IMG/VR virus record: IMGVR_UViG_3300012984_000024
Coordinates: 1 to 41,782 of that record
DNA from: a virus
Reading direction: 5' to 3' (one strand)
DNA: 41,782 nt
The notes beneath the pieces were generated by a model that saw nothing but the letters and a program-made list of their open reading frames with translations, was not told where the DNA came from and did no database searches. How positions within the stretch are numbered: position 1 is the first letter of the stretch; each line of letters starts with the position of its first letter. The position numbers and the translations under genes were made by a program. Shown piece after piece: positions 8,202 to 16,552 of this stretch.

Positions 8202-8547
8202 GTGCAAAGCCTGCGGGAAGACCGATGATATATTCCGCAAAATGTCGGAATATGATAATCTTCCCGTTTGCTCTTGCAGCGGAACCTACGAACGGGTAAT
8301 GTGCGCCCCTGCTGTTATGCGGGGGATTGAAGCCTACATTTCCCCTGGCACCGGTAAATACATCGAAACCCGAGAGCAACAGCGAGAAGACCTAAAGCGC
8401 TCAGGCGCTATTCTTCACGAACCTGGCCTAGAACAAGATATTGCCCGGAATAAGGCTGAGAAAGCCGAGAAAGATTTTGCCCCTGTAGCTGCTGCCGTCG
8501 ATGCGACGGTTACCCAATTAGTTAATAAAGGTCTAATCGAAAGCTAA
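8182..8547 (+). CDS. FmdB-like zinc ribbon protein
   Basis: 121 aa. The real start is the GTG at 8182, preceded by AAGGAA (8169-8174) inside the end of the portal gene. It yields MPVYRIKCKACGK with Cys8 and Cys11. A second pair (Cys30, Cys32) completes a small zinc ribbon of the FmdB type. The rest is helical and charged and ends LVNKGLIES. Proteins of this kind are often found between portal and scaffold genes in podophages; their role in head assembly is undetermined. Confidence 0.75.
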   Translation: MPVYRIKCKACGKTDDIFRKMSEYDNLPVCSCSGTYERVMCAPAVMRGIEAYISPGTGKYIETREQQREDLKRSGAILHEPGLEQDIARNKAEKAEKDFAPVAAAVDATVTQLVNKGLIES

Positions 8548-8549
8548 AC

Positions 8550-9554
8550 ATGCCGTTCCCTGAAGAAGAATCGAGTTACCCGGATACTTTCGCCGCTGAT
8601 GTTGCTGGTGAAATTGGCGATAGCCTGTTCTCGAATACCCCGGAAGTGCAAGAAACCCCGGGGGATGGGGAAAATGGCGAGGTAAAGCCCGTCGCCGCTG
8701 CTGAAACGCCGCCTGAGTCGAAGCCCGAAGGGGAAATTGTCCCTGGCCAGAATTCCCAAGTAAAGCCCCTTCCGAAGTCTTGGAAAAAGGATATGGCCCC
8801 GCTATGGGAAAAAGCCGATCCTGCTTTGCATGAGTATGTCTACGCCCGCGAAGCCGATATGATGCGCGGGATTCAGCAATACAGCCAAGGGGCCCAGCAA
8901 TGGGGAAATCTGATTCAGCCTTTCGCCCCTCTTCTCCAGCAGCACCCTGACGTTAACCCCGTTCAGCTGCTTCAGGGTCTGATGAATACCCACCTGCAAT
9001 TCCTGAGCCCGGATGTTCCGGTGTATCAGAAACAGCAGATGGTGAAGAATCTCCTCCGGGATTACGGTATTAGCCTGGATGCGTCTTCTGCTCCGGCTGA
9101 TGGCAGCCAACCCGCTGGACCGGACCCTGCGCTAATCGCCGAACTGAACCAGCTCCGCAAGACGGTCAACGACCTCAAAGCCGGTTTCACTGCGAATCAG
9201 CAAAAAGCCTACGATGATGGCGTTGCCGCACAGCTAAAAACTGTCGAAGCATTCGCCACCGATCCGAAAAATGAATTCTATTCCGAAGTTGAGGACAACA
9301 TCCTTCACCTTCTCCAAACGGGTGCTGCGCCTGACCTCGCTAGCGCCTATGAACTTGCTTGTTATGCCAATCCGACGGTTCGTGCTAAAATCCTTGCCAA
9401 ACAGCAAGCGGTTAATAAGCCTTCGGTACAGCGGGACAAAAAAGGTCAATTCGTAAATGTCGATACCGTGGATTCTACCAACCGACGCACCCCGAAGTCT
9501 GGTACTATCGACGATACCATCGACGCCATTGTTTCTGCTCATTACAAGCACTAA
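8550..9554 (+). CDS. Scaffolding protein
   Basis: 334 aa. It starts 2 nt after the zinc-ribbon gene. The N-terminal 75 residues are acidic and Pro/Glu-rich, the middle is Gln-rich and helical (SQGAQQWGNLIQPF, LLQQHPDVNPVQLLQG), and the C-terminal part is helical with a basic end that could contact coat protein. Acidic, helical proteins placed directly before the coat gene are typical scaffolds that direct capsid assembly and are lost on packaging. The assignment rests on order and composition. Confidence 0.75.
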   Translation: MPFPEEESSYPDTFAADVAGEIGDSLFSNTPEVQETPGDGENGEVKPVAAAETPPESKPEGEIVPGQNSQVKPLPKSWKKDMAPLWEKADPALHEYVYAREADMMRGIQQYSQGAQQWGNLIQPFAPLLQQHPDVNPVQLLQGLMNTHLQFLSPDVPVYQKQQMVKNLLRDYGISLDASSAPADGSQPAGPDPALIAELNQLRKTVNDLKAGFTANQQKAYDDGVAAQLKTVEAFATDPKNEFYSEVEDNILHLLQTGAAPDLASAYELACYANPTVRAKILAKQQAVNKPSVQRDKKGQFVNVDTVDSTNRRTPKSGTIDDTIDAIVSAHYKH

Positions 9555-9566
9555 TAGGAGTCCTTT

Positions 9567-10544
9567 ATGGCTTCCCCGAATGCAATCTTCACCGAGATTG
9601 TTTCCACGACTTTCCGGAATCACTCCAAGGAAATCACGGACAACTTCTCGAATCACAATGCTCTCTATCGCAAGATGGCGAAAAAGGGCAAGACTCGCTC
9701 GGAGTCGGGTGGTTATAGTATCGTTCAGCCGCTGGAATACGCTGCTAACGGCACTTACCAGCGATACTCCGGTTTTGACGTTCTGAACGTTTCGCAAAGT
9801 GACGTGTTCACGGCTGCGGAATTTAACTGGCGCCAAATCGCGATCAACGTCGTTTCCAGCGGCTATGAACTCCGCGTGAATGCCGGCCCGCAGCGTCTGG
9901 CGAATCTGGCGAAGTCTCGAATCAAGAACGCTATCAACACCTTCGGGAATAACTTCTCGGCGGATATGTATGCGGACGGTTCGCTGACCAACCAAATCGA
10001 CGGTCTGCAAAAGCTGGTGGCTGATACTCCGACCAACACTGTCGGCGGCATCAATGCCGGTACTTGGGCTTTCTGGCAGAATAAGGTTCAGTCCGCAGCG
10101 GCCCCGATCCAGGGTGGCGGCGCGATTGTTCCCTCCGCTACCCAAGGCGTGATGGAGTCTCTGATGCTCCCGCTGTTGATCGAGCTGACTCGTAATAACG
10201 ACAAGCCCGATCTGATCGTTGCCTCGAATGACTATTACCAATTCTTCGAGGGTGGCCTTGTCTCCAACAAGCGCTACGTCGATCAGGATTCCGCAAATGC
10301 CGGTTTCATGTCGCTGCAATATCACGGCATCCCCGTGATCTTCGACGGCGTTTCCGGTATGGCGGCTTCCCGGATGTATTTCCTTAACACGAACTACATC
10401 GAAATGGTGACCCACTCGGAAGCTAATATGACTGTCATGGATGAGGCCAAGCCTTATAACCAAGATGCCGTCATTGTGCCGATCCTGTGGATGGGCAATA
10501 TGGTCTGCTCGAATCGTGCCCTCCAGGGTATCGTGAAGGCTTAA
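9567..10544 (+). CDS. Major capsid protein
   Basis: 325 aa. It is the product directly after the scaffold and has a very strong SD (TAATAGGAG). The N-terminal helix is followed by a Gly/Tyr-rich segment (SGGYSIVQPLEYA), and the C-terminal part carries the domain usual for HK97-fold phage coats, with PDLIVASNDYYQFF (about 213-226) and a GIPVIFDG strand (about 252-259). Coat subunits of this fold form the icosahedral shell. The length is typical of a minimal HK97-fold coat without a fused protease or delta domain. Confidence 0.88.
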   Translation: MASPNAIFTEIVSTTFRNHSKEITDNFSNHNALYRKMAKKGKTRSESGGYSIVQPLEYAANGTYQRYSGFDVLNVSQSDVFTAAEFNWRQIAINVVSSGYELRVNAGPQRLANLAKSRIKNAINTFGNNFSADMYADGSLTNQIDGLQKLVADTPTNTVGGINAGTWAFWQNKVQSAAAPIQGGGAIVPSATQGVMESLMLPLLIELTRNNDKPDLIVASNDYYQFFEGGLVSNKRYVDQDSANAGFMSLQYHGIPVIFDGVSGMAASRMYFLNTNYIEMVTHSEANMTVMDEAKPYNQDAVIVPILWMGNMVCSNRALQGIVKA

Positions 10545-10557
10545 TAGGAGTTACATC

Positions 10558-11310
10558 ATGCGTCTCGCTATTGTTGATGCTGTCGGCCCGAAGCTGCTGG
10601 ACTTTTCGTTGTCTGACGACGTTAAGGAAATGGCTCTGGGCACCCCGTTCGGGGCTGTGGGCACGGATTATGACACTACTGCAAACGTCGCCAATTGGGG
10701 CGCTTGCGAAGTCATGTACGTGTCGAGTAACGGCGCTGCCGTTATCACCCCTGGTACGATTGTGGTTCTGGATAAGAACTTCCGTATCAGCGCCACGGCT
10801 GCCTCTGAGGCCAATACCGGCCGCCCGGTTTATGTCACGCTGACCAATTTCCAAATTGGCAGCACGACGGAACAGTATGGTTGGGTACTCCGCGCAGGCG
10901 TGTGCCCGGTCCAGTATTCCGTCGCGGCAACGACCGGTAACGTTTATGGTGGTACGGCTGGTAAAGCCACCCCCACCGCTGCCGCAGGTGTTCAGATTCT
11001 GAATGCTCGCTGCCTGATCGCTGGCGCTTCGACTTTCACCCGAGCCGGTACTACCCGTACTGGTTCCTCGAAGGTTCGTTTCCCCTCGGTCGCAGGTATG
11101 TATGTGGGTCAGGCGATTTCCGGTACTGGCGTTCCCGCCAGCTCGGTTATTTCCTCGATTGACACGAACGGTACGGATGTGATTATCGGCTCCGCCATCG
11201 GCACGCCGGTTGTTGCAACCGCCTCCGGTACTGTCACGGTTACTCTGACGAATACCGGTTATGGTATCTGCCAGATCGACCGTCCGGTGTTCCAAGGCCA
11301 GATTACCTAA
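10558..11310 (+). CDS. Capsid decoration-like / head accessory protein
   Basis: 250 aa, beta-rich. It starts 13 nt after the coat gene with the same TAATAGGAG site, so it is probably made in large amounts. The N-terminal half looks like a small barrel (GTIVVLDKNFRIS, PVYVTLTNF). The C-terminal 85 residues contain the pattern VGQAISGTGVPASSVISSI, common in exposed phage decoration and tail domains. A strong terminator follows directly, which closes the head-gene unit. Role inferred from position, SD strength and fold-like composition. Confidence 0.65.
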   Translation: MRLAIVDAVGPKLLDFSLSDDVKEMALGTPFGAVGTDYDTTANVANWGACEVMYVSSNGAAVITPGTIVVLDKNFRISATAASEANTGRPVYVTLTNFQIGSTTEQYGWVLRAGVCPVQYSVAATTGNVYGGTAGKATPTAAAGVQILNARCLIAGASTFTRAGTTRTGSSKVRFPSVAGMYVGQAISGTGVPASSVISSIDTNGTDVIIGSAIGTPVVATASGTVTVTLTNTGYGICQIDRPVFQGQIT

Positions 11311-11318
11311 TCTGACCC

Positions 11319-11351
11319 GGGGGAGGGGAAACTCTCCCCCTTTTCTTTCTT
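11319..11351 (+). terminator. Intrinsic terminator after the capsid genes
   Basis: GGGGGAG (11319-11325) pairs with CTCCCCC (11334-11340) over an 8-nt loop, followed by TTTTCTTTCTT. It lies 8 nt after the decoration gene and would reduce transcription into the adaptor and tail genes, a common arrangement after the coat gene. Confidence 0.85.
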
Positions 11352-11374
11352 GATAAATACCCCAAGGATTTCTC

Positions 11375-11989
11375 ATGTCGACTGTGGACAACAATCGCCC
11401 TCCGTATGTAACTTTTGAGCGCCGTGCGGTCGAGGATCGTAGCAAGAGCCTCGAAAGTGGTCAATATTCCTCGATGGATGTGGACTTCGCGATTATCACG
11501 CGCCCTGGCTCGAAGGATGATCTGCACAAGGAAGCCGGTCCTTGGCTGGAGGAAATGAAACTGAAGGCCCGAAAGCAGGAAATCCCCCAAGAATGGGCGA
11601 CTCATTTTTCTGCGCTGTATAAAGCTTTCCTCGAAGGCGAAGAACTACCGACTACCGGCACTCCGCTGAAGACATGGCCGGTTATCAACCCCGCTGCGCT
11701 GAAGGATTTGCTGAAGAACGGCATTCGCACTGTCGAGGATTTGGCTGATCTGCCGGATTCTGACCTGCCGACTATCGGTATGGGTGCTGTTGCTCTGAAG
11801 CAAAAGGCTAAGGCTTGGCTTCTCGCTGCGAAGGATACTGGCAAAGTCGCCGAACAAGTCGCAGCGCAGAATGTTCAAATCGCTCAGCTGGTTGAGCTTG
11901 CGAAAAATCAAGCCAAGGAACTGGACGAATTGCGGAAGCAACTCCCGCAGCCAGATCGGGCTGAACGCCCTAAAACTGTCCCTATCTAA
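11375..11989 (+). CDS. Conserved head protein, unknown
   Basis: 204 aa. The N-terminal region has mixed charge. Residues about 107-150 (LLKNGIRTVEDLADLPD, then GMGAVALKQKA) resemble helix-hairpin-helix-like repeats seen in phage head proteins located between coat and adaptor genes. The C-terminal 50 residues are a Gln/Leu-rich helix. AAGGA precedes the ATG. No catalytic motif is seen. It may be a head completion or assembly factor, which is an inference from order. Confidence 0.65.
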   Translation: MSTVDNNRPPYVTFERRAVEDRSKSLESGQYSSMDVDFAIITRPGSKDDLHKEAGPWLEEMKLKARKQEIPQEWATHFSALYKAFLEGEELPTTGTPLKTWPVINPAALKDLLKNGIRTVEDLADLPDSDLPTIGMGAVALKQKAKAWLLAAKDTGKVAEQVAAQNVQIAQLVELAKNQAKELDELRKQLPQPDRAERPKTVPI

Positions 11990-11998
11990 GAGGTTAAT

Positions 11999-12712
11999 AT
12001 GGTCACCACTGTCCTGACGATTGTGCAAGATTTCACCGAGAAAATGGGGTTGCCGACTCCATCGGGGATTATTGGCTCCACGGACAAAGGGACTAGGCAG
12101 CTAAAGGCGCTGATGTACGAAGTCGTCCGGGATTTGAGCGAGTATAACTGGCAAACCCAGAAGTTACTCAAAACCTTCGTCTCGACTGCGGTTGAGGATC
12201 AAGGGAAAATCCTGACGATCTTTGGCGCGGGTTATCATTCTCTCGTGGCAGATACCATGTGGAATGACACCCGCGTTAATCGGATTTACGGGCCGATTAC
12301 CGATATCGAGCATCAAGCTCTGAGGAATCTTCCGGCTGCTGGGCCGGAATTTCAATTTTGGATTTCTAACGGGCATCTCTATATCACCCCTGCGCTAACT
12401 GCAGGGGAAACACTATCGGTTTTGTACCGCACAAAATACGGCGTTCTAGCCGTTGATGGCGTTACTACTAAAGAGCGCATTGACCAAGATGACGATTCCC
12501 TCCTTTTCCCTGATATCGTCGTTGCCAAATGCCTCGAATACAAATGGCGTCGGCAAAAGGGTGAAGCTGGTTGGGAGGATATCTACAACGATTACATGGG
12601 GAATCTTGCGGATAATATCATGACCGAAGGCGGTCCTACTCTATCTCTGGGCGGTGTTCCCCTGGCTCCGCGTCCTGGCATCGTTATCCCAGCGGGGTCG
12701 TGGAATGTTTAA
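11999..12712 (+). CDS. Head-tail adaptor, P22 gp4-like
   Basis: 237 aa. It begins with a helix followed by GIIGSTDKGTRQLKALMYEV and DLSEYNWQ (about 20-58), a layout recognisable from the P22 gp4-like tail accessory factors and connectors. The C-terminal half has strands and helices with VVAKCLEYKWRRQKGE (about 178-193). These proteins form a ring under the portal that closes the packaged head. It comes directly before the gp10-like gene, as in P22, and overlaps it by 8 nt. Confidence 0.75.
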   Translation: MVTTVLTIVQDFTEKMGLPTPSGIIGSTDKGTRQLKALMYEVVRDLSEYNWQTQKLLKTFVSTAVEDQGKILTIFGAGYHSLVADTMWNDTRVNRIYGPITDIEHQALRNLPAAGPEFQFWISNGHLYITPALTAGETLSVLYRTKYGVLAVDGVTTKERIDQDDDSLLFPDIVVAKCLEYKWRRQKGEAGWEDIYNDYMGNLADNIMTEGGPTLSLGGVPLAPRPGIVIPAGSWNV

Positions 12713-14219
12713 AGCCCCTCGTGGTAGGCTATCGAATAAGTCCTACAATCTTCCAGCCCCAGTTCAGGGGCTTGATGCTGTTTCCTCTATTATGCAAATG
12801 GGGGAAAAGCGCGCGTTGTTAATGGAGAATTTCTTCCCTCAGCCTGATGGGTTGGTGATGCGTGATGGGAATACCGCGCATGTGACGGATTTTACCCAGC
12901 CTGTCGAGCGTCTGCATGTGCATGCAGCGACAAACGGCGGGGAAAGCCTCTGGGGAACGACTGTTAACGGGATTTATGACTGCACAATCGCCGGTACTAT
13001 GCCGGCTGTGTCGATGGCCCTGACCAACGGCAAGACAATCTCTTCATCCATCGCAACTGGAGCGGGGAATTATCTGATGCTGGTAAACGGCACAGATACC
13101 CTGAAGCAATATGACGGCACTTCCTGGACTTCCGTCCCGACTTTCGGGGGGACTGCTACAAGTATTTATTCCTACGTTGAAACTTACCGCCAAAGACTAT
13201 TTTTTGTCAAGCGAAACTCCCTTGAAATTGAGTACCTCGCTGCGAATTCCATTAGCGGAACCGCAACTAATTATCCCCTCGGCGCACTGTTTAGGCTTGG
13301 GGGATACATTGTCGCGCTCGGGACATGGACGGTTGACGGCGGCGTCGGCCCGGAAGATTCGCTTGCGGCGGTATCGAACAAAGGCGAAGTCGTTATCTAT
13401 TCAGGCGCAGACCCAGCAACGTGGTCGCTGAAAGGCGTCTATTTCATCGGCCGTCCGTTGGGGGAAACCCCGATGTTCAAATACGGTGGTGACTTGCTGG
13501 TGCTGACGGAAAATGGTGTTTTTCCCCTCTCCAGCGCAATTCAGTCAACGGCCATCGACCGGCAGAAAGCAGTGACGGGGGATATTAAACCTGTCCTAAC
13601 CCGGGCAGCGCAGTCGTTCCGGGTGAATCAGGGTTGGCAGATTATCTCCAATCCAGCCGTGCCCTATCTGATGGTGAATATCCCCTCCACCCCTGTGCGG
13701 AAGCAGGCAGTAATGCACGCGCAGACCGGTGCTTGGACGCTATTCTCTGGCTGGGAAGCTCTCTACTTCGCCCGTGTGGCGAATGAAATGTATTTTTCCA
13801 CGAATAACGGAGTCTACCGCGTTAACGGCTTCAATGACAATGGTGCAAATATCACCGGGAAGTTCATTCAAGCTTCTAGCCGCCTCGGCTACAACACTAA
13901 TAAAAAAATCGAAATTGTCCGCCCGTTTCTAAACTCCAACGGTGGCTTTACCTACAGCCTGGGAATCTCCTGCAACTTCGTTAACCCGAAAGAACTCTCC
14001 CAAATTACCCCTCATCCTGAATCTACCCCTTCAGATTGGGGTTCTGGTTTGTTTGGCGAAGCCATCTGGGGTGGGGATATTGGTATCACCCAAGATTGGG
14101 TTTCTACCGGCGACGAATACTCCCTCTGGAAAGCCATCTACTTCAAAGTCGTCACAAATTCCTCTAGAATCTTTTATTATGGCTCGGACCTTGCCTTCAA
14201 CGTCGGTGGGAAATTCTAA
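12705..14219 (+). CDS. Packaged DNA stabilisation protein, P22 gp10-like
   Basis: 504 aa from the ATG at 12705. This start is preferred over 12654 because it begins in the normal overlap with the adaptor gene. The NLPAPVQGLDAVSSI motif near the N-terminus and the FPQPDGLVMRDG segment (about 43-54) are typical of gp10/tail-tube-like proteins. The remainder is a long series of beta blades (GGTATSIYSY, FFVKRNSLEIEYL, GVYRVNGFND). In P22, gp10 forms the ring that joins gp4 to the tail needle. Length and order match. Confidence 0.8.
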   Translation: MFKAPRGRLSNKSYNLPAPVQGLDAVSSIMQMGEKRALLMENFFPQPDGLVMRDGNTAHVTDFTQPVERLHVHAATNGGESLWGTTVNGIYDCTIAGTMPAVSMALTNGKTISSSIATGAGNYLMLVNGTDTLKQYDGTSWTSVPTFGGTATSIYSYVETYRQRLFFVKRNSLEIEYLAANSISGTATNYPLGALFRLGGYIVALGTWTVDGGVGPEDSLAAVSNKGEVVIYSGADPATWSLKGVYFIGRPLGETPMFKYGGDLLVLTENGVFPLSSAIQSTAIDRQKAVTGDIKPVLTRAAQSFRVNQGWQIISNPAVPYLMVNIPSTPVRKQAVMHAQTGAWTLFSGWEALYFARVANEMYFSTNNGVYRVNGFNDNGANITGKFIQASSRLGYNTNKKIEIVRPFLNSNGGFTYSLGISCNFVNPKELSQITPHPESTPSDWGSGLFGEAIWGGDIGITQDWVSTGDEYSLWKAIYFKVVTNSSRIFYYGSDLAFNVGGKF

Positions 14220-14701
14220 TGATTATCTGGGACTGTCCTGAGCTTATTAATGACTGGGTTAACACGAAAGGCGGTGGCCATGCCCCACGAAATTCCTGTA
14301 CAGCCCTTGGATACGCCGACGATCAAGGTAAACTCGCCGCAGGGGTGGTTTTTCATAGCACTAATGGCGTCCACTGCTATGTCAATATCGCTATTACTAG
14401 CGGTGTTTTTCCAGTCTCTCTCCTGAAAGCCTCACTTCGGTACGCTTTCGGCCAGCTTAAACTGCGCCGATTGACTTTCATCATCGCCGAGGGTAACATA
14501 CCCTCAATAAACCTTGTGCGCGAATTAGGCGCGAATCCCGAAGCGACACTTCAGGATGCAGATATTAACGGGAACTTGCTCATCTTCGCGCTGTTCCCGC
14601 GAAACTGCAAAATATGGAGTCGCATAAATGGGCAAGAGTTCGGACGCACCAGCAGCACCGAATCCGGAGAAGATCATCCCCCTGCAAACGCAGGCGAATA
14701 A
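14219..14701 (+). CDS. GNAT-family acetyltransferase
   Basis: 160 aa. The central GNAT elements are visible: strands GKLAAGVVFH and CYVNIAI (about 38-60), a helix LKASLRYAFGQLKLRRLTF (about 69-87) in the acetyl-CoA-binding region, and the characteristic AEGNIPSINLVRELG (about 91-105). Similar GNAT-like genes lie among tail genes of other podophages. The substrate is unknown; modification of a virion protein or a host factor are options. The last 74 nt overlap the next gene in another frame, so its C-terminal 24 residues may be unimportant. Confidence 0.75.
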   Translation: MIIWDCPELINDWVNTKGGGHAPRNSCTALGYADDQGKLAAGVVFHSTNGVHCYVNIAITSGVFPVSLLKASLRYAFGQLKLRRLTFIIAEGNIPSINLVRELGANPEATLQDADINGNLLIFALFPRNCKIWSRINGQEFGRTSSTESGEDHPPANAGE

Positions 14702-15857
14702 GGATACCTTCGATTACGCAACTAATGCGAGTCGGATTAACCAAGTATCCCCAACGGGGACTGTTTCTTGGTCAAAAATCCCTGGAGCTGAACAGACTGT
14801 AAAAGGCACTGCCTTGAATGGTGCAGCGTTTGATGATGCGGCGTATATGGCCGCTAATCCAGACGTTGCAGCTTCAGGGCTTTCGGCTATGGAGCATTAT
14901 GCTCGATATGGTCGGGATGAAGGCCGGCAGGCTTTTTACAAAGATACTACGCAGCCGGGTATGGATACCTGGACGCAGACGACTGCCCTTTCGCCGGAAC
15001 AGCAACAGCTGTATGACGCGAATACCAAGAGTCAGTTGGGTCAGGCTGGGTTACTCCAAACCGCCACAGATCGTCTCGCTCCTACCCTTTCGCAGAATGT
15101 GGATTATTCTGGCGTTCCCGGCCTTGTGAAAGGTTTGGCTAACCCGAATCTGCCGCAGGGTGCGAATGCTGAATCCCTGACGAATGACCTTGCTGGTTAT
15201 CGTTCGGCTATTGGTGGCCTTGATCCGAAGCAGTTTGCTCAAGATGCGGCTGATGCGCAATATCGCCAAACCGCGCGCTATCTTGATCCGCAGGTCAAGC
15301 AAAACCAATCCGCGCTAGAAGCTCGGTTGAGCGAACAAGGCTTCGTCCCAGGCACTCCGGGTTATCAGCAAGCCATGCAGAATTTCATGGATACGAATGC
15401 CCGTTCATATGCTGATGCGCGGGATCGGGCGACAACCCTTGGTGCGAGTATTGGGCAAGGGCAGTTTGGCTCTAGCCTTTCTGGCATCCAAGCCCAAATC
15501 GCCGCCGCGCTGCAAGGCAGCCAAACGGCTAATACCCTCGCTAACAGCGAACAAGGTCGGGAACAGGCTGCTGGTAACTTCCAGAATAACGCTCGGACGC
15601 AATCCATCGCTGAGATTCTGCAACAACGTGCCCAGCCGCTGAATGAGCTTAACGCTCTGCGCACGGGTACTCAGGTGCAGACTCCGACTGGGAATGGTCA
15701 AGCGGCTACCCCGAATATGGCGAACACGGATGTTATTGGCCCATATAACCAAGCGTATCAAGGCCAGATTGACACATATAACGCCGATGTTGGTTCTAAG
15801 AATGCGACTTGGACAGCTTTGGCTCAGGCAGCGGCGGCAGCTGCGGCGGCATATTAA
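14628..15857 (+). CDS. Internal virion / ejection protein, Gln-Ala-rich
   Basis: 409 aa. The N-terminus is hydrophilic. Residues about 73-103 carry the phage and surface-protein motif YMAANPDV followed by HYARYGRDEGR. The rest is Gln/Ala/Asn-rich helix with long stretches rich in Gln, and a poly-Ala C-terminus. This composition and its place between the stabiliser and the other ejection proteins fit a minor virion protein that leaves the head with the DNA. It overlaps the GNAT gene by 74 nt and the CysH-like gene by 1 nt. Confidence 0.7.
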   Translation: MGKSSDAPAAPNPEKIIPLQTQANKDTFDYATNASRINQVSPTGTVSWSKIPGAEQTVKGTALNGAAFDDAAYMAANPDVAASGLSAMEHYARYGRDEGRQAFYKDTTQPGMDTWTQTTALSPEQQQLYDANTKSQLGQAGLLQTATDRLAPTLSQNVDYSGVPGLVKGLANPNLPQGANAESLTNDLAGYRSAIGGLDPKQFAQDAADAQYRQTARYLDPQVKQNQSALEARLSEQGFVPGTPGYQQAMQNFMDTNARSYADARDRATTLGASIGQGQFGSSLSGIQAQIAAALQGSQTANTLANSEQGREQAAGNFQNNARTQSIAEILQQRAQPLNELNALRTGTQVQTPTGNGQAATPNMANTDVIGPYNQAYQGQIDTYNADVGSKNATWTALAQAAAAAAAAY

Positions 15858-16552
15858 TGAATATCAATGACTTTCTTGACCGGAATCCGAAAACCGTCCT
15901 GATGCTTTCAGCAGGGAAGGATTCGGCTGCTTGTCTGAAAATGCTGCGGTCGTATCTTCATCGGATTCTGGTGGTGTGGGTAAATCAAGGGAATCCTTAC
16001 CCTGAAACTGTGGAATATATGAACCGGATTTCCAAGGATATCCCTCATTTCCACATTGTCAACGGAAATCAGCCGGAGTTTATTCGGAAGAATGGCTATC
16101 CCGCTGATGTTGTCCCTGTGCAGGTTCTCCTTGAGCCGATTATGTTCGTCCCTTTTACAGCCTGCTGCTCTGCCAATTTTTGGCAGCCGCTGACTGGCTT
16201 CCTAAAAGCTCTAGAAATAACTGGCGTGATTCGCGGCCAGAAAGCCTCAGATGTTCTCAAATCTCCGGCAGTCTCTGGCACGAAAATTGGAGGCTTTGAA
16301 TACTTCCATCCCATCGAAGATTGGACTGATGAGGATGTGGTCGAATTTCTTGGAAGTGATATTCCCGATTCGTATAGGCGTGGGCTTCATGCTAGCCTGG
16401 ACTGTGTTAATTGTACTGCTTATACCGCTGATAATGGTCGCCGTGTGGCGGAACTTGAAAGACTTGCGCCTAGTGCGTATCAAGAAATAATCACTGTTCA
16501 TGGGGTTTTGAAGGAAAAGCTTGCAAAAGCCCAGGAGTTGCTAAATGGCTGA
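15857..16552 (+). CDS. PAPS reductase-like (CysH-like) PP-loop enzyme
   Basis: 231 aa from the ATG in TAATG (15855-15859). The PP-loop SAGKDS (18-23) binds ATP or a nucleotide sulfate, RGQKASD (126-132) and HPIEDWTDEDV (151-161) are the usual core motifs of PAPS-reductase/ATP-pyrophosphatase proteins, and Cys183 and Cys186 (DCVNC), with a CC pair at 103-104, could hold a cluster or do redox chemistry. Family members reduce sulfonucleotides or transfer sulfur (CysH, DndC). It overlaps virion genes on both sides (1 and 8 nt), so it is made late. The substrate is unknown. Confidence 0.85.
   Translation: MNINDFLDRNPKTVLMLSAGKDSAACLKMLRSYLHRILVVWVNQGNPYPETVEYMNRISKDIPHFHIVNGNQPEFIRKNGYPADVVPVQVLLEPIMFVPFTACCSANFWQPLTGFLKALEITGVIRGQKASDVLKSPAVSGTKIGGFEYFHPIEDWTDEDVVEFLGSDIPDSYRRGLHASLDCVNCTAYTADNGRRVAELERLAPSAYQEIITVHGVLKEKLAKAQELLNG

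Noticed and set aside
9234-10463. 409-residue - strand open frame
   Set aside because: It is antisense to the scaffold and major capsid genes. No RBS or domain is seen. Long antisense frames here follow from codon use.
10471-11445. 324-residue - strand open frame
   Set aside because: It is antisense to the decoration gene and the terminator, with repetitive Gly/Arg/Asn composition typical of a shadow.
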